64,000 nt of DNA from Ciona intestinalis (taxonomy: Eukaryota; Chordata; Ascidiacea; Phlebobranchia; Cionidae). Made by a program: the position numbers and the translations under genes. The notes beneath the pieces were generated by a model, which saw nothing but the letters and a program-made list of their open reading frames with translations, made no database searches and was not told the DNA's origin. The stretch lies in NCBI RefSeq assembly GCF_000224145.3, contig NC_020174.2:5811106-5875105 (forward strand), given 5' to 3'. Shown here in pieces: positions 43,506 to 55,612 of the stretch; the first letter of the stretch is position 1, and each line of letters begins with the position of its first letter.

Positions 43506-45523
43506 CTAAGTCAGTTTCTTGCGAAGTAAAACGCCCGCGAACTCGCTGCGGTAAAGGTTACGTGGTCCAGCTACGCTCCACCGCGAAGCTCCATCCACGA
43601 ACAAGTCAATGACGTCGCCAGCGGAAAGCTTGATGATATCCACATACGGTACCAATGCGTCATATACACCCCCTGTGTGATAAACTGTACCGTTTGGATT
43701 AATCCCGCCAAAGTTCTGTCTTATTAGCGACGCGTACGGCCTGTGGTTCTTGCGAAGAACGACGTTGATGCGCGGTAGGCTGTCACGCGCATCTCGCTTT
43801 AGCAAGAGGATGTGGGCTGTAACCAGATAGAGTCCCGTCACCGGTGACCTGAAATAACCCGATTCGAATCCGCCCCCGTCATTCATGGTGATCTGATCGA
43901 AGCGAATGATCTCGCCTGTGGGACCCGGCGAGAAATCTTGTCCCAAAATTGCATGGAAAGCAACGTGATATTCTGAAAAATTGAAAACTATGGTAGGGCG
44001 GGGTAAGATGAGACGTGTTTTGATTTTTTATCTCGTCTCATTTGGTAGTTAACAAAAGAGTATTTACAAATTTACATAACCCACTCACAAGAGCCTTATT
44101 AAATGTTTAAACTACGATTCGGAAATATAGGATTTATGTGTTAACGACACCCAATCTTACTCCACAATACTAAATTTTAAGGTGGCCCGCTTGACAAAAG
44201 TTTAGATTATTTATAGTCTTTCCACCAGCGCGGTCAACTTTATAATTTATCGAATATGAAAGCCATTTTACCCATGTTTCTGACGATGCCCATGTATTGA
44301 CGATCCAGTGCTCCTAAACGTTGGTGAATTTGCTGTCTTAAAAATCTCTGGCCGCTTTGAAATTCCCGCAGCGAATCCCCAATCTCGCGAAACTTTGCCA
44401 CGTAGTAGCGATGTGGGTAGAGAGTTGTCTTCGTTTGCGCATTGTCGCTGTAAAACGTTAGTTATTGACGCATGCATAATTCAGTGGCAAAAATCGATGT
44501 ACAATCTCGCCTGTTTGAGATGTGTCACTACGCTAAAACAGATGGACACAAAAGTCGTGAACGCGTAACAGCGAGTCGTCAGCACTAAATTACGTTGGCT
44601 CTAACCCCTAAAGCCGTCCCATAAGACTTCATGTCCTACCAGCATTTGAATTTCGCTTTTGTTCCATTGGTCACTTCAGCATCAGATAGCGAATCCGTTG
44701 TCTGCTTAGGTGTCTCCTTAACAGAGTGCCAGCTCGCTGTCGACGTATCATTGATGGCCTGTTAGATATAATTCTATTTTAAAACCACACGGATGTGATC
44801 CGAGCCACTCTAATAAAAAAAGATTGCCACGTATAAGCCATTACGTTTGCTGCGGTTAATTTTTCAGGGTTGAAGACTTCCTTATTCAGCAAATCTATTT
44901 TCATCAGTAGCTCCTTGTTCTCGAGCATCCGCTTGTAATTCTCTATCGCTGAAAAACGGGACAGGGGTTGCGTTAATTATTCATTATAGTGTTTGGCCCT
45001 GCACATTTAATTCCATAAGCTATGATCGATAATCACACCCGCATATTAGCGCTGGAAATTTTACCGAAAATACCATACTTCATACAGGTCAAACGTACAA
45101 AACGTACACTACAATTACTTTAAGTACAGCTGCAACACTGTAGTGTAATTTGATTTGCATAGTGTCCTTGTAATTTGAAACGGGTATGGTTTGGTGTACA
45201 TTGAATGTTTCACTTTAAAAATCATTATCTGATAAGCAAATTGGAATCGCTTTAAGTTGTTTTTCTCAAATTCATGTCCGGCTGTTACAATTTGTCTAGC
45301 CGTGACACCGAAATAATAACTGGCTATGGGGTGTTGTATGCCACTTACCTAAATGAATCGTAAAACTAGATGAGAGTGCGGCGAGACTTAAGCTTAAAAT
45401 AAGCATGCAGGTGATAAGTTGATCTCTTGAGCGAGCAGCACTCGCCGTTTTGTTTTCGAACTGAATATCTCCGTTAGGATTCCTGTAACTTGGCCGAAAT
45501 GTGCGTTGTGACGGAGTAGCCAT
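43506..45523 (-). CDS. C1q-domain protein, predicted type II membrane protein, 5 exons
   Basis: Minus-strand exons: 45523-45349, 44948-44845, 44758-44640, 44447-44272, 43972-43506; phases agree (346 residues). The first exon encodes about 35 polar residues and then one hydrophobic segment (about 36-57, LITCMLILSLSLAALSSSF), with Arg and Asp just before it. That fits an uncleaved signal-anchor rather than a signal peptide. Residues about 60-92 and 160-190 are heptad-like and probably coiled coil. The C-terminal 155 residues are a C1q/TNF-like jelly roll: VAFHAILGQDF, FDQITMNDGGGF, SGYFRSPVTGLYLVTAHILL, GDVIDLFVDG, SEFAGVLLRKK. Such heads form trimers that bind ligands outside the cell. No collagen repeats are present. 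The membrane topology recalls TNF ligands more than soluble C1q. Function is unknown. A MITE lies in intron 4. Confidence 0.87.
43989..44172. mobile_element. MITE copy in C1q intron 4
   Basis: TATGGTAGGGCGGGGTAAGA, CTCATTTGGTAGTTAACAAA and right end CCAATCTTACTCCACAATAC; it begins only about 15 bases from the acceptor of the last exon. Confidence 0.75.
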
Positions 45524-45813
45524 GTAATAACTAATTTGAAACTAAACAAATCTCAACAAAATAATTTACGTTTTTAAATATTTCCTATTGTATAAGGCGC
45601 TGCATGAAATAAATAAATTTGGCATTGTTAGTTCAAGCTCATTGCGGTCATTGATTTTTTTTCGACAGCCGGTGTTGGTTTTAATCGCCTTCGCCTTCTT
45701 GCAGCTATGTTGAAACCTTACTGAATCAATATGCACGTGTACAAAGTCACGAGAAGCAACTGATTGCTAAAAAAAATATATTACCCGTTTCACAAAGACA
45801 AAAACTCGTAAAA

Positions 45814-45996
45814 TATAGATAGGGTTGGGGAGATGGGACACCTTTTTTATTTTCTCGTCTTATTTGGTGGTAAACAAGTAACATACAAAATATTCTAAAA
45901 CCTTATCTTCACGAAAACTGCTGTTTATTGTTTAAAACACGATCAGGGTTTTTGGATAGTATGTGCTAAAGGTGTCCCATCTTACCCAACGGTACT
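45814..45996. mobile_element. MITE copy, full length
   Basis: TATAGATAGGGTTGGGGAGA, TGGGACACC, TTGTTTAAAACACGATCAGG and right end AAGGTGTCCCATCTTACCCA. Confidence 0.8.
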
Positions 45997-46842
45997 TAAT
46001 AGACGAAATGCCACCTATTGTATTTGTATATTCCTTTGCATGCAAATTACAAAACGAACAATAAATCGAACAGCTTGACAAAAAAAAAACGTTCCACCCT
46101 GACTAATCACCTGAAGCACACAGTTTACACTTTTAACAACCATTTAAAAATCGTTGTAATGATTTTACGAAACAAGATAAACGACGGAATGTCTAATGAT
46201 TGAATTTCAGGGCGACATATGTTCGCCTAAAAGCGAAGTTTGTCCACAATAAGAAATTTACTTTTTGTCTTGTTCTCTTAATTTATGCCCCTGTTCATTT
46301 TCCAAAGGCCTCATACAGCTCCTAATTCTCACACACCTACAACCTACAACCCATGTGGCACCGCTTTTATCTTGCTCTCATAGACTTACAAAGTACCAGC
46401 TTTAAATAACTTACAGTCATGCGGGCGCTTATCTCGAATTCTAAATATTGCAAGTGCGTAAATGCACCGACGAAATGGCCACTCTGCGTAAAACATATAG
46501 GCCATGTATACAGCTATCTTTGTTCGCTGCCAATTTTGCCCGACCTTAAGCAGAAGTGTCTTATTTAACACATCTAACCGCGCCCCTAATGCACTTTTTG
46601 GAAAGCAGCTGCTTTCAGTAACCGCTATATACCACAGGGAGAACCGCAACACGTTTTTTTCCACTTATACAATGTATTCGACCGCAGATATTATAATACA
46701 CCTAAGCCCTTTGGAATACGTCTCGTTATTTCGACCTAACTGCCGCCACCAACAGCATAAGAGCCAATGCCTACTGTAATTTACCTCTAAACGCGCATCT
46801 CCGCATAAAAAAAGGAAACATGTTGTATTTTTTAACACACAC

Positions 46843-47041
46843 AGTAGGTTGGGGCGGAATGGTTAATGTTTTCATTCCTTTTTGTTGTCCCATTTACTAG
46901 TAAACAAAAATCTATACAGAACTATAATTGTATCCTCACGACTCCAAAAGAGCGTTGTTAATGACGTAAAAGACGATAAGGAAGTATAGAGTTTTATGTG
47001 CTAACGGTAGGCTTATCTGTATCATACTTCACAGTACTATA
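46843..47041. mobile_element. Diverged MITE copy
   Basis: AGTAGGTTGGGGCGGAATGG, CCCATTTACTAGTAAACAAA, CTCACGACTCCAAAAGAGCG; the right end has decayed (CACAGTACTATA). Confidence 0.65.
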
Positions 47042-48050
47042 TGCTGTATATCTTCCCTCTATATTTAGTATGGCTATATGCAATAAATAAAACAATTCTT
47101 CACACATCTTAATTACTCTCAGTTGAATAATGTGATAATTGCACAAAATAAAAGCGAAACCCAGTTTCGAAGCTGGCCCTGTCTCACGCAGAGTGCTGGC
47201 TTAACGAAGATTTAAACGCAATCGTATGGTCAACTTTTTTCTTATTTACATACCAGGGCAGCTTTTCTTTTTGTTTTTTTTCGGCATAAATCAATATAGA
47301 ATTTTCCGCTTCGGCTCAATTAGTTTCCAGTGAAAGCCAATCAAAACAGTTGCTATGTGGAGTAATGCAGCACCTGGATCAAGAGACGCGAATCGATAAT
47401 TTTCGGCGTTACAGTCATTCTGCAAGAGGGTACGCGTACTTTTCGCGGTTAAAAGCGGTTGTTAACTATGGGATCGCTTGTTCAGTTATTCAATAAATCG
47501 TTATTAAGAGTTTTTGAACATTTCAGTTCGTTAGACTTACTAAAACACTATAATTTTAGTTAAAATCCAATATTTGGATATGTATTTCCCACTTTCTAGC
47601 CAAAGTTGGTTTGCCGCCGAGACGTCTGACTGTCGGTGTTTTGATCAGCGGCCCAGTTGTCGTAGAAGCCACAACGAGAACCAGTTTGCCAATAAAATAC
47701 TGACACCAATATCAACTTTCTGTTCAATATGACAAAGTGTTTGAATATAAACACTCAATATTACACATTACTATTTTTTTGACTATGTTTGTTTTCTGAA
47801 TACATGTTGAACTCACGTATGCATGTCTTTTTCGTACTTAAAACTATTTATTGCTTTATTGCGGCGTTTTAAACCCCCAAGTTAAACGGTCATGCTATAT
47901 TTGTGCTAAGCCAAAATTCACACCCGGGATTTTCCCTCTGTAAAAATCCGCCTAATCATTCTCGTACACCAAAACAATTGTACATGGTACACATTTTCTT
48001 AGAGCGACTCAAGACGTATTTTGTACTCAAAGTTAATTTATTGCATTAAG

Positions 48051-51000
48051 ATGGACGAAGGGATATCTAGTCTTATCCGTAACCTGTCAATTAGCGATGA
48101 TCGACTTCAAACTTTGACCGAAATTAAAACGTTTGTTGTGAGTTCCCATTCGTCAACTTTAAAGAATGTAGTGCAGGCGTCGGATTTGGAAACTCTGTTT
48201 CAATGCCTTGAAAACAACGACAGGTAAACCAGTATAGTAAACTTTTTGTTTAGTTTGTTATATGCACATTTGGTAGGCTCATGTTGTATTAGTTATGATA
48301 ATATTGAATAAAATTATGTCTGCCAACAAAACTAGCAACGACAAGACTACTAAGTATACTACCATACCAATTAAAAGGGTATGGGAAAAGTTCTATCTTG
48401 TTTCCAGTACCTAGATTTTAGTTTTGAAAGTTTGCTTTTTTTTGCATGGCCTTGTGCGTTTTTTCGTGTTAATTTATTGAGGTTTAACTCAATGGTATTC
48501 ATTCTTCTCCAAACTAGCAAAATTATTTTTTCTAACCTGGCCAACCATTTAGTTATTTTTTCATGTTAACTAATAACTACATAACCACTCATTGTAATGT
48601 TTGCGAACAGAGATGAAGTTGAAGCAATATGTTTCATTCTCTCGTCACTTCTTCCCATCGTTGACCCAGTAGATGTAGCTGTTAAACTTGCCTCGGCAAT
48701 TCAGAATGGACTCACTCATCCAAATCCTGATGTGCAACACTTAACACTCAAAGAGGTAGGTGGCAGTAAAGAACAACTTTGCGTCATAAGCTTACTACCA
48801 ATCAAACCACATAGATGAAGCATTAGGGGTGTCTCAATTGTCTGGGGTACCAAATCATGTCACCCAAGTTTTTAAGACACAGGTGACCAGTTTCACACCT
48901 TAAAATTGGTTATATAAACCTTGTTGTTGGGTATCTGTATCTCTATGATTGGTGCTATTGAAGAATTCTGCTATGCTACATCATGTACTTTGCTTCCACT
49001 AACTCTACATGTGCAATGTTATGAATATCTTGGGCAACATGTCAGCCCAAATTTGAAACAGGGACGACCAGTTATACAAATTGATTTTATCTTCGTGTAA
49101 GGTGTTTATATAAAGAAGCAGATTTAAATATGTTTTTTGGTATGTGTGTCTTTGGTTAAGACACTTCATGGTCATTGCTCTAACCTAGTGGCCAATAATC
49201 AACTGCCCAACGTGTCAGCGATAAAAGTAGAAAAAATCAATGTTTTTAATAGTTAGATATATATATATAGGGCAACTTATAATTGGGCAGAAAGTTCATG
49301 AAACAGAACACCGATATTATAGAAACTATAATTGTCCCGCCAAAGACAAATAATAATAAATATATATGTCTCATTTATTTATTTAAACTGTACCATTACT
49401 GTGTGTGGTCACCTAGTAATAATTTTTCTTTTCAGCTACAAAGAGTTGTTGCTGCATCAGATGGCGCCACAGCATTATCAGACTCCCCTGACATAACGAG
49501 GTTCGCTATTTTCTTGGTTGGTGACGCAGATGAATCGTTAGCTGCTGCTGCTGTCAAATTTTTGTCGGAATTTGGGCGTACTTCACCCAACGCTGCTCGT
49601 ACAATGCTTAAACCAGATTTCCAACCTCATTATAGAGACCTTAAGACTGTGATGCAGAAAAACGATGTTGTAAAGTTCAGAGTGTATGAGGTGAGGGTTT
49701 ATGCTGTTTCTGTGTATTTATAATACTGGTGTCTGACTATCAGAATTATTATTTTAGCATGTACAGTATAGTTCTAAGATGCAACTTTGTTTGGTGTGTT
49801 TTGGTATAAAGTATCATTTTATTTACAACCCAAGTCTTAACATGGGTAGCACCATATCTTTCAGCACCCTAGTTTTAGACCTAAAACAGCTTTTAACCTG
49901 CTGTTAGGTATCTATATGAACCAGAATAGCTAAGTTATATTGTATTCACGTCATTAATCAATAAGGTTTCCTGTATTTGATGTTTGTTTAAAAAATGTGA
50001 CGCCTATGGTAACAGTATGAAAAACAACATTTTGTTATTTATATGATAGTTCAAGTACATATATGTATGTAATTTTTTTGTTTATGATTTATTGATTTTA
50101 TTTTAGATTGTTTGCAACATTCAAGCAGAATCTCAGGAAATGTTGGACCTTTGTGTAGAATCAGGAATTGTTAGCGATCTTGTGAAAGAACTTGACGGTA
50201 AGCTTACTTTACACATGTATGTAATACAACTGATATACATATACAGTCAACCCCACCTAATCGGCCCACCCGCTTAATCGGATCAGTTTGGCTTGGTTCC
50301 GATGTGGTCCGATTAAGCGGGGTTGACTGTAATACAAACGTAATAGTTTACATAGGTGTGGTTTGTATCTCAGTTGTCTCTTACAATATTACAGTCGCTT
50401 GGTTATCACTAATTTATGAAAGCTGGTAACTTTTTATCCCCTCGTGGCGGGGCAACCACAGTAATTATAACACAGGTGTTCTGTTTTATACAACATGGTA
50501 CCCACTTTGTGGGTAATTATTTTTGGTGACCTTTAAATTCTATTTGACATTTCATATAATATAGCCTGCACTAGTTTCATGTATTAATAACGTCATGTAA
50601 TATACTCAGGTAGTGATGTGCTTGGGAAAGTTACTTGTTGTACAATGTTATCTGGCATGGCATCTTCAAACCATAGTTTGGATTATTTGGTACAAGCTGG
50701 CGTCGTCTCTAAAATGACTGAAATGTTGAAGGATTCAATCACTGATCCATTCTCAGACCTTTATGTTCCAGGTAAATATTTACCTGTTCATTGCTTGTTG
50801 GGGTAATGGGCCAATCTAGGACCCATGGTGTGCCATGCTGCGGGACCTTACCCACACATAATAGATAGAGTAGAAAAGTTTGTCTTCCAGACATAGTTTG
50901 CTGTTATATTGCCCTGTATATATGTAGCATGCCTACTTGAATGGTGGATTGAGTGTAATTTATATGTTATCTATAGTGGGGCAACATCAATTGTTGTAAA

Positions 51001-53602
51001 ACTTTTTTATGTGATACGAGTGTAGGCTTGGGGACATTTTCATTTTCTTGGTATAGCTAGCAAGTTAGACAACCCATAGGGGCTGGAGAAATTGCTGTTA
51101 AGTGTTTTAATAAGAAACACATACATCCACAATGATAGCAGCATCAAGGATTGAACTCGTAACCTCTTGGGGTGGCATGTGTAACAACTACTAGCTTGTC
51201 TAATGCTCAATGTATATGTAACATGATTATTTATTATATGTTCTGTTACTTCTGCTTCCAGGCATAAACAATATACACCAGATGAGCCACTAATATATTA
51301 TTTATTTTATGTGGTTCAACAGGTGTTATTCGATTTTTTGGTAACCTATCCCTCTACAATGGGCCTAAATTTGTGCTTGAAATCTTTCCCAATTTCTGCA
51401 AAGTAATCTTCACTATGGTGGGAAGCAACGATCCACCAAAGCAACAGGTTGCCATGGAAACATTGGGGATAATAGGAGAGACGTTGGAAGGAAAGAAAGT
51501 TTTGTCTGAACAAGGTAAAGATTTTCGGTGCGTAATGTAAGTTTTACACAATGTATATAAAATATAATACATTGATTTTCTGGTCAGTTTCAATACAAGC
51601 ATGAAATGCCAACCCATATGTTGAGATATATAAATAAAATACCATATATGCGGTAATGCGGAATGTCATGTTTTATTGAAAATGTACAGTTTCATTTTAA
51701 ATCTTAAGGGTGTAGTTTTATAACTAACTTATTTGTTTTAATTGAATCTTAATTTAATAATTGAGGCCAGTCGCTGCTTTATTTGTTGCCATATGTATCC
51801 TTGAGAAAGATTTTCTAATTGGTTGTCTAAATTGTCAGTGATACAGTAAAAAATATATACTGTTTAATTGGTTGTTTTGGAGACCTGAAAAATACATAAA
51901 CTGTTTTTGCAACCTATTTTTTTAACTATTTTTATTTTTGGCAACCGATGTAGGAGTGGTAACTGACATATGTTAATCCTTAACAGGAGATGATTGTACC
52001 ACCGCTGTACAAGATGTTTGCCAGATCTTAAAACACGGAAAGCAAGACATGCGACTGATAGCTGTTGACTGTATGAGTCGTCTGCTGGATCATAAAAAGG
52101 TACAACCTTCATTGTAACTCTAATAGTGAGGTTTTGTCTGACGCTAATAACTCATACCTGATATTCTATTCTATATGGGTGAGGTCCCGCAGCGTGGCAT
52201 GCCATGGGTCCTATGATTTAGGCCAGGACTAGCCTATTACACCAGAAGCTAATAACTGATAACTATAATGTTAAGGTTTAAATCACTGTTGATAATTTAT
52301 ATTTTAATTTAACACCAACTGTTGTTTACATTTAAATTTCTGAGTATGGGTAACTGACTAACTGAATTCTACTTGAAAAATAGACCAATGATACCATATT
52401 TGGCCGAGTATATCTAACAGAATACAATTCATTTACTTATTTGTTGGTGTTTTGTAGCACTGAATCCTGATTGTTATTCCGTTGAAAGACCATTGAGGTT
52501 TATTACTCTATACTGCCTCCTGTTTAATTGGTTGTGGGCACTGTCACAGTGAATGAATGTAACTTACTTTATCCTTCATGGCTGAGAATTTAGACAACCC
52601 ATTGGGCAAGTGTGCTAACCACTGCCCTAATGGACAAATATCTGTATTCTTTAAATTACACCAAACAATAAATGTTGTGAAACTTTGATAAAAGAGCATG
52701 AAAACATGCTGCACGTTACCCCAACTTATAACATATGTTGTAAACATACACTGTTTAATATCAGGTCAATGAGAATGAGACAGATGTTGCATACAAGATC
52801 ACATTGTCTTGGTTTCGACTTTTATCAAGCAATCCAATTGACACGATCATCAACTTATGTAAACAACCATTTACGGATATTCGATGCTCTGGATTTGCTT
52901 TGGTAATTTATATTTTGATGTTTTTATGTTGAAATTTATGTTTATATATAGAGTTATTGATGAATGTATAGTCGCACTTATTTATTAAACGGTAGTTGTT
53001 TTAACACTGGTGTTCTGTTTCATACAACTTGTGCCCACTTACAAGTTACTACCACATATGTAACTTTTTTGGTGATTATTTTCGTCTTAATGTATGGCCG
53101 ATGGTTTATACAAACCATTAATTAGGATAAATAAGTTACCTTCTTGTTCATTATTGGGGTGTTATGTACAACTGTGATTAGTTTGGAGCACAATATTGGC
53201 AAATTTCTCATAAATTATAAAAATGTTGATCATTTTATACCATTTTTTCATCATTTTATATATAAGTTTAACATATTGATGATATTTTTTGTTTAACCTT
53301 TTATATGAGTTTTATAATTTGATTATATTATACACCTTCAGCTCAACACATTGGCCGACTGTCAGTGGGGTGTTGAAGCGATGGTGGAATTCGCTACGCT
53401 CGTCGAATTCCTGCTCGACAGGAGCACTGAGACCGAAAAAAGCAGCAAAGACGCGAAGTTCGCAGTCATAAAAACTCTCACTAAATCTCCCAACGTTGCA
53501 AGCATATTCGGCAACCGGAACTATCTTAGATTCAGACAATTCCTCAATGAAGGTCCGTATTATGTCGGGACTCAATTGTCAGTAGCCATTGACGAGGCTT
53601 GA
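48051..53602 (+). CDS. PSMD5: PSMD5, 26S proteasome assembly chaperone, 9 exons, complete
   Basis: Exons: 48051-48223, 48611-48755, 49436-49690, 50107-50197, 50610-50771, 51323-51514, 51987-52099, 52765-52902, 53342-53602. Every phase agrees (509 residues; human 504). The protein is all-helical with ARM/HEAT-like repeats. Family landmarks are GLTHPNPDVQHLTL, MQKNDVVKFRVYE, DPFSDLYVPG, VIRFFGNLSL, and the C-terminal block SSKDAKFAVIKTL, IFGNRNYLRFR, EGPYYV. PSMD5 (S5b) binds the ATPase base of the 19S particle, notably Rpt1 and Rpt2 with Rpn1, during assembly and is absent from the mature 26S proteasome. The acceptor and donor sites are all GT-AG. Introns contain SINE, family C and D repeats and a small pogo-like element. 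The start is the first ATG of the open frame. Confidence 0.96.
50244..50329. mobile_element. 86 bp pogo/Tigger-like inverted-repeat element (PSMD5 intron 4)
   Basis: Starts CAGTCAACCCC and ends GGGGTTGACTG, with TA on both outer sides (ATA before, TAAT after), as expected for a TA target duplication. The inner arms also pair (CGCTTAATCGG with CCGATTAAGCG). Too short for any gene. Confidence 0.65.
50405..50525 (-). repeat. SINE fragment in PSMD5 intron 4
   Basis: CCCCTCGTGGCGGGGCAACC, ACAGGTGTTCTGTTTTATAC and CACTTTGTGGGTAATTATTT; part of the body only. Confidence 0.6.
51050..51195 (-). repeat. SINE fragment in PSMD5 intron 5
   Basis: GTTAGACAACCCATAGGGGC, GCTGTTAAGTGTTTTAATAA, ATAGCAGCATCAAGGATTGA and ACTCGTAACCTC; body plus B-box side of the head. 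Confidence 0.55.
52550..52640 (-). repeat. SINE fragment in PSMD5 intron 7
   Basis: GTGAATGAATGTAACTTACT, TTATCCTTCATGGCTGAGAA and TTAGACAACCCATTGGG, then GTGTGCTAACCACTGCCC, so the middle is deleted. Confidence 0.55.
52985..53120 (-). repeat. SINE fragment in PSMD5 intron 8
   Basis: GGTAGTTGTTTTAACACTGG, TGTTCTGTTTCATACAACTT, CCACATATGTAACTTTTTTG and ATGTATGGCCGATGG. Confidence 0.6.
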
Positions 53603-53608
53603 GTTTTC

Positions 53609-53614
53609 AATAAA
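53609..53614 (+). terminator. Poly(A) signal of PSMD5
   Basis: AATAAA seven bases after the stop codon, overlapping a second AATAAA. Confidence 0.65.
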
Positions 53615-53844
53615 TAAATGAAATTTATTTTCATTCTTCGGTTCTTTATATAAGCTGCTATTTACGGCTATACTGCTGCATGGTTCGTCTGCTGAGTTGT
53701 TGTAACAAAGTACATGTTTTTTTTCAATATTGCTTGTTTTTTATGGCCCTTTTATTTGGCTCCTTAATAAAACTTTTGTTTGAGAGTGGTTAAATTGGTC
53801 TGATTGAGCACGTAAGGAGTATATAGACAGTCGGAAAAATTGCC

Positions 53845-55075
53845 GAGATTTAAAAAAAATACAAAATTTGAAAAAATTATTGACTAAACATGCACAAAAT
53901 ATCTGTAAAAAAATTTACAAAATTTAAAAAAAATNNNNNNNNNNNNNNNNNNNNNNNNNNNNNNNNNNNNNNNNNNNNNNNNNNNNNNNNNNNNNNNNNN
54001 NNNNNNNNNNNNNNNNNNNNNNNNNNNNNNNNNNNNNNNNNNNNNNNNNNNNNNNNNNNNNNNNNNNNNNNNNNNNNNNNNNNNNNNNNNNNNNNNNNNN
54101 NNNNNNNNNNNNNNNNNNNNNNNNNNNNNNNNNNNNNNNNNNNNNNNNNNNNNNNNNNNNNNNNNNNNNNNNNNNNNNNNNNNNNNNNNNNNNNNNNNNN
54201 NNNNNNNNNNNNNNNNNNNNNNNNNNNNNNNNNNNNNNNNNNNNNNNNNNNNNNNNNNNNNNNNNNNNNNNNNNNNNNNNNNNNNNNNNNNNNNNNNNNN
54301 NNNNNNNNNNNNNNNNNNNNNNNNNNNNNNNNNNNNNNNNNNNNNNNNNNNNNNNNNNNNNNNNNNNNNNNNNNNNNNNNNNNNNNNNNNNNNNNNNNNN
54401 NNNNNNNNNNNNNNNNNNNNNNNNNNNNNNNNNNCAAAGTATATGCAAAAAAATACAAATGTAAAAAAAATTATTTATAAAACATAAACAAAATATGTGT
54501 AAAAAATACAAAATTTTAAAGAAATTATTGACAGAACTACTAAAAATTTAAAATTTTGAAAAAAAATATTGACATAACATGGACAAAACATGTTCAAAAT
54601 AATTTACAAATTTGAAAATAATTATTGACAAATTATATGCAAAAAAATACTTACAAAATATAAACAAAATTATTGACAAAATATCTGTAAAAGAAGTTAC
54701 AAAATTTAAAAAAAATATTTATAAAACATAAAAAAAATATTTATAAAACATAAAAAAAATATTTATAAAACATAAAAAAAATATATGTAAAAAAATTACA
54801 AAATTTGACAAAACATGTAGTAAAAGTATAAAATTCTGAAAAAAACTATTAATATAACATAGACAAAATATGTTCAAAATAATTTACAAATTTGAAAATA
54901 ATTATTAACTAAAAAGGCACAGATATCTGTAAAAAAATTTACAAAATTTAAACAAAATTATTGACAAAATATATGTAAAAAAAATACAAAATCTAAAAAA
55001 ATTATTTATAAAACATAAACAATGTAAAAAAATTAAAAAAATTGAAAAAATTATTGACAAAACACAAAATTGCAG
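53845..55075. repeat. A-rich minisatellite, interrupted by an assembly gap
   Basis: Degenerate units of roughly 40-60 bases built from TTATTGACAAAACAT, ATGTAAAAAAATTACAAAAT and TTTAAAAAAA. A short local array of ATATTTATAAAACATAAAAA occurs at 54715-54780. One strand is very rich in A. Open frames across it are artefacts. Confidence 0.85.
53935..54434. other. Assembly gap, 500 N
   Basis: Exactly 500 undetermined bases inside the minisatellite; the round number suggests either an estimated or a default gap size, so the real array length is unknown. Confidence 0.95.
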
Positions 55076-55576
55076 AATAGGCTGGTGGAAATGTTAGAGG
55101 TTGGTGGTTAGGAGTTATAGGGATAAGTAGTTTGGGTTAGCAAAAAAGGTGGGGGAGAACTCTTTATTAGCACCTGTACAAAACTTTATAAAAAAAAACA
55201 GTGACAAAACATGGATAGCTTAGTCACTGGGACAAATTGCATTAATTGTTTCACCTTTTTTGCCTAGTGGAATATTTTTGTTTCAGCGAGAAACTTTGTT
55301 CAGAACCTATTATTTTGTCCAATATCATTTTCTGGGGAATACTTTAAGCACCTTACTATCTCTGCATTTATCGAGTATTTTAAACTAAACCTTCTACCTT
55401 ATTAAATCCGTAAGAGACTTACAACAATTAACGTTTAAAAATCATTTATTGCAGCAATGTAACAAAGCGAAAAACTCACGCAATGTTAAAACGAAGTGAA
55501 ACTACAATCGTGTGGTGGTTGTGATGTATTAGGTAAGATTGTTTTATCTTGTGAATCATCTGTGACATCATTAACC

Positions 55577-55598
55577 ATGACGTCATCGATGACGTCAT
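55577..55598. promoter_or_regulatory. Perfect 22 bp palindrome of two full CREs
   Basis: Two TGACGTCA sites separated by TCGA and flanked by A and T, so the whole 22 bases equal their own complement. It lies just past the stop codon of the tentative minus-strand small gene. TGACGTCA is the CREB/ATF consensus; use in vivo is inference. Confidence 0.45.
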
Positions 55599-55612
55599 CA
55601 CGCTTAATATGT

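Larger units (their letters stand above)
45524..48050. other. Divergent intergenic interval, C1q gene to PSMD5
   Basis: Two MITE copies (45814-45996 and 46843-47041) and unique AT-rich DNA. No exon supported. The two start codons face away from each other 2.5 kb apart. Confidence 0.55.

Noticed and set aside
53877..54511. Open frames of about 195 codons on both strands
   Set aside because: They consist of undetermined bases in an assembly gap and A-rich repeats.
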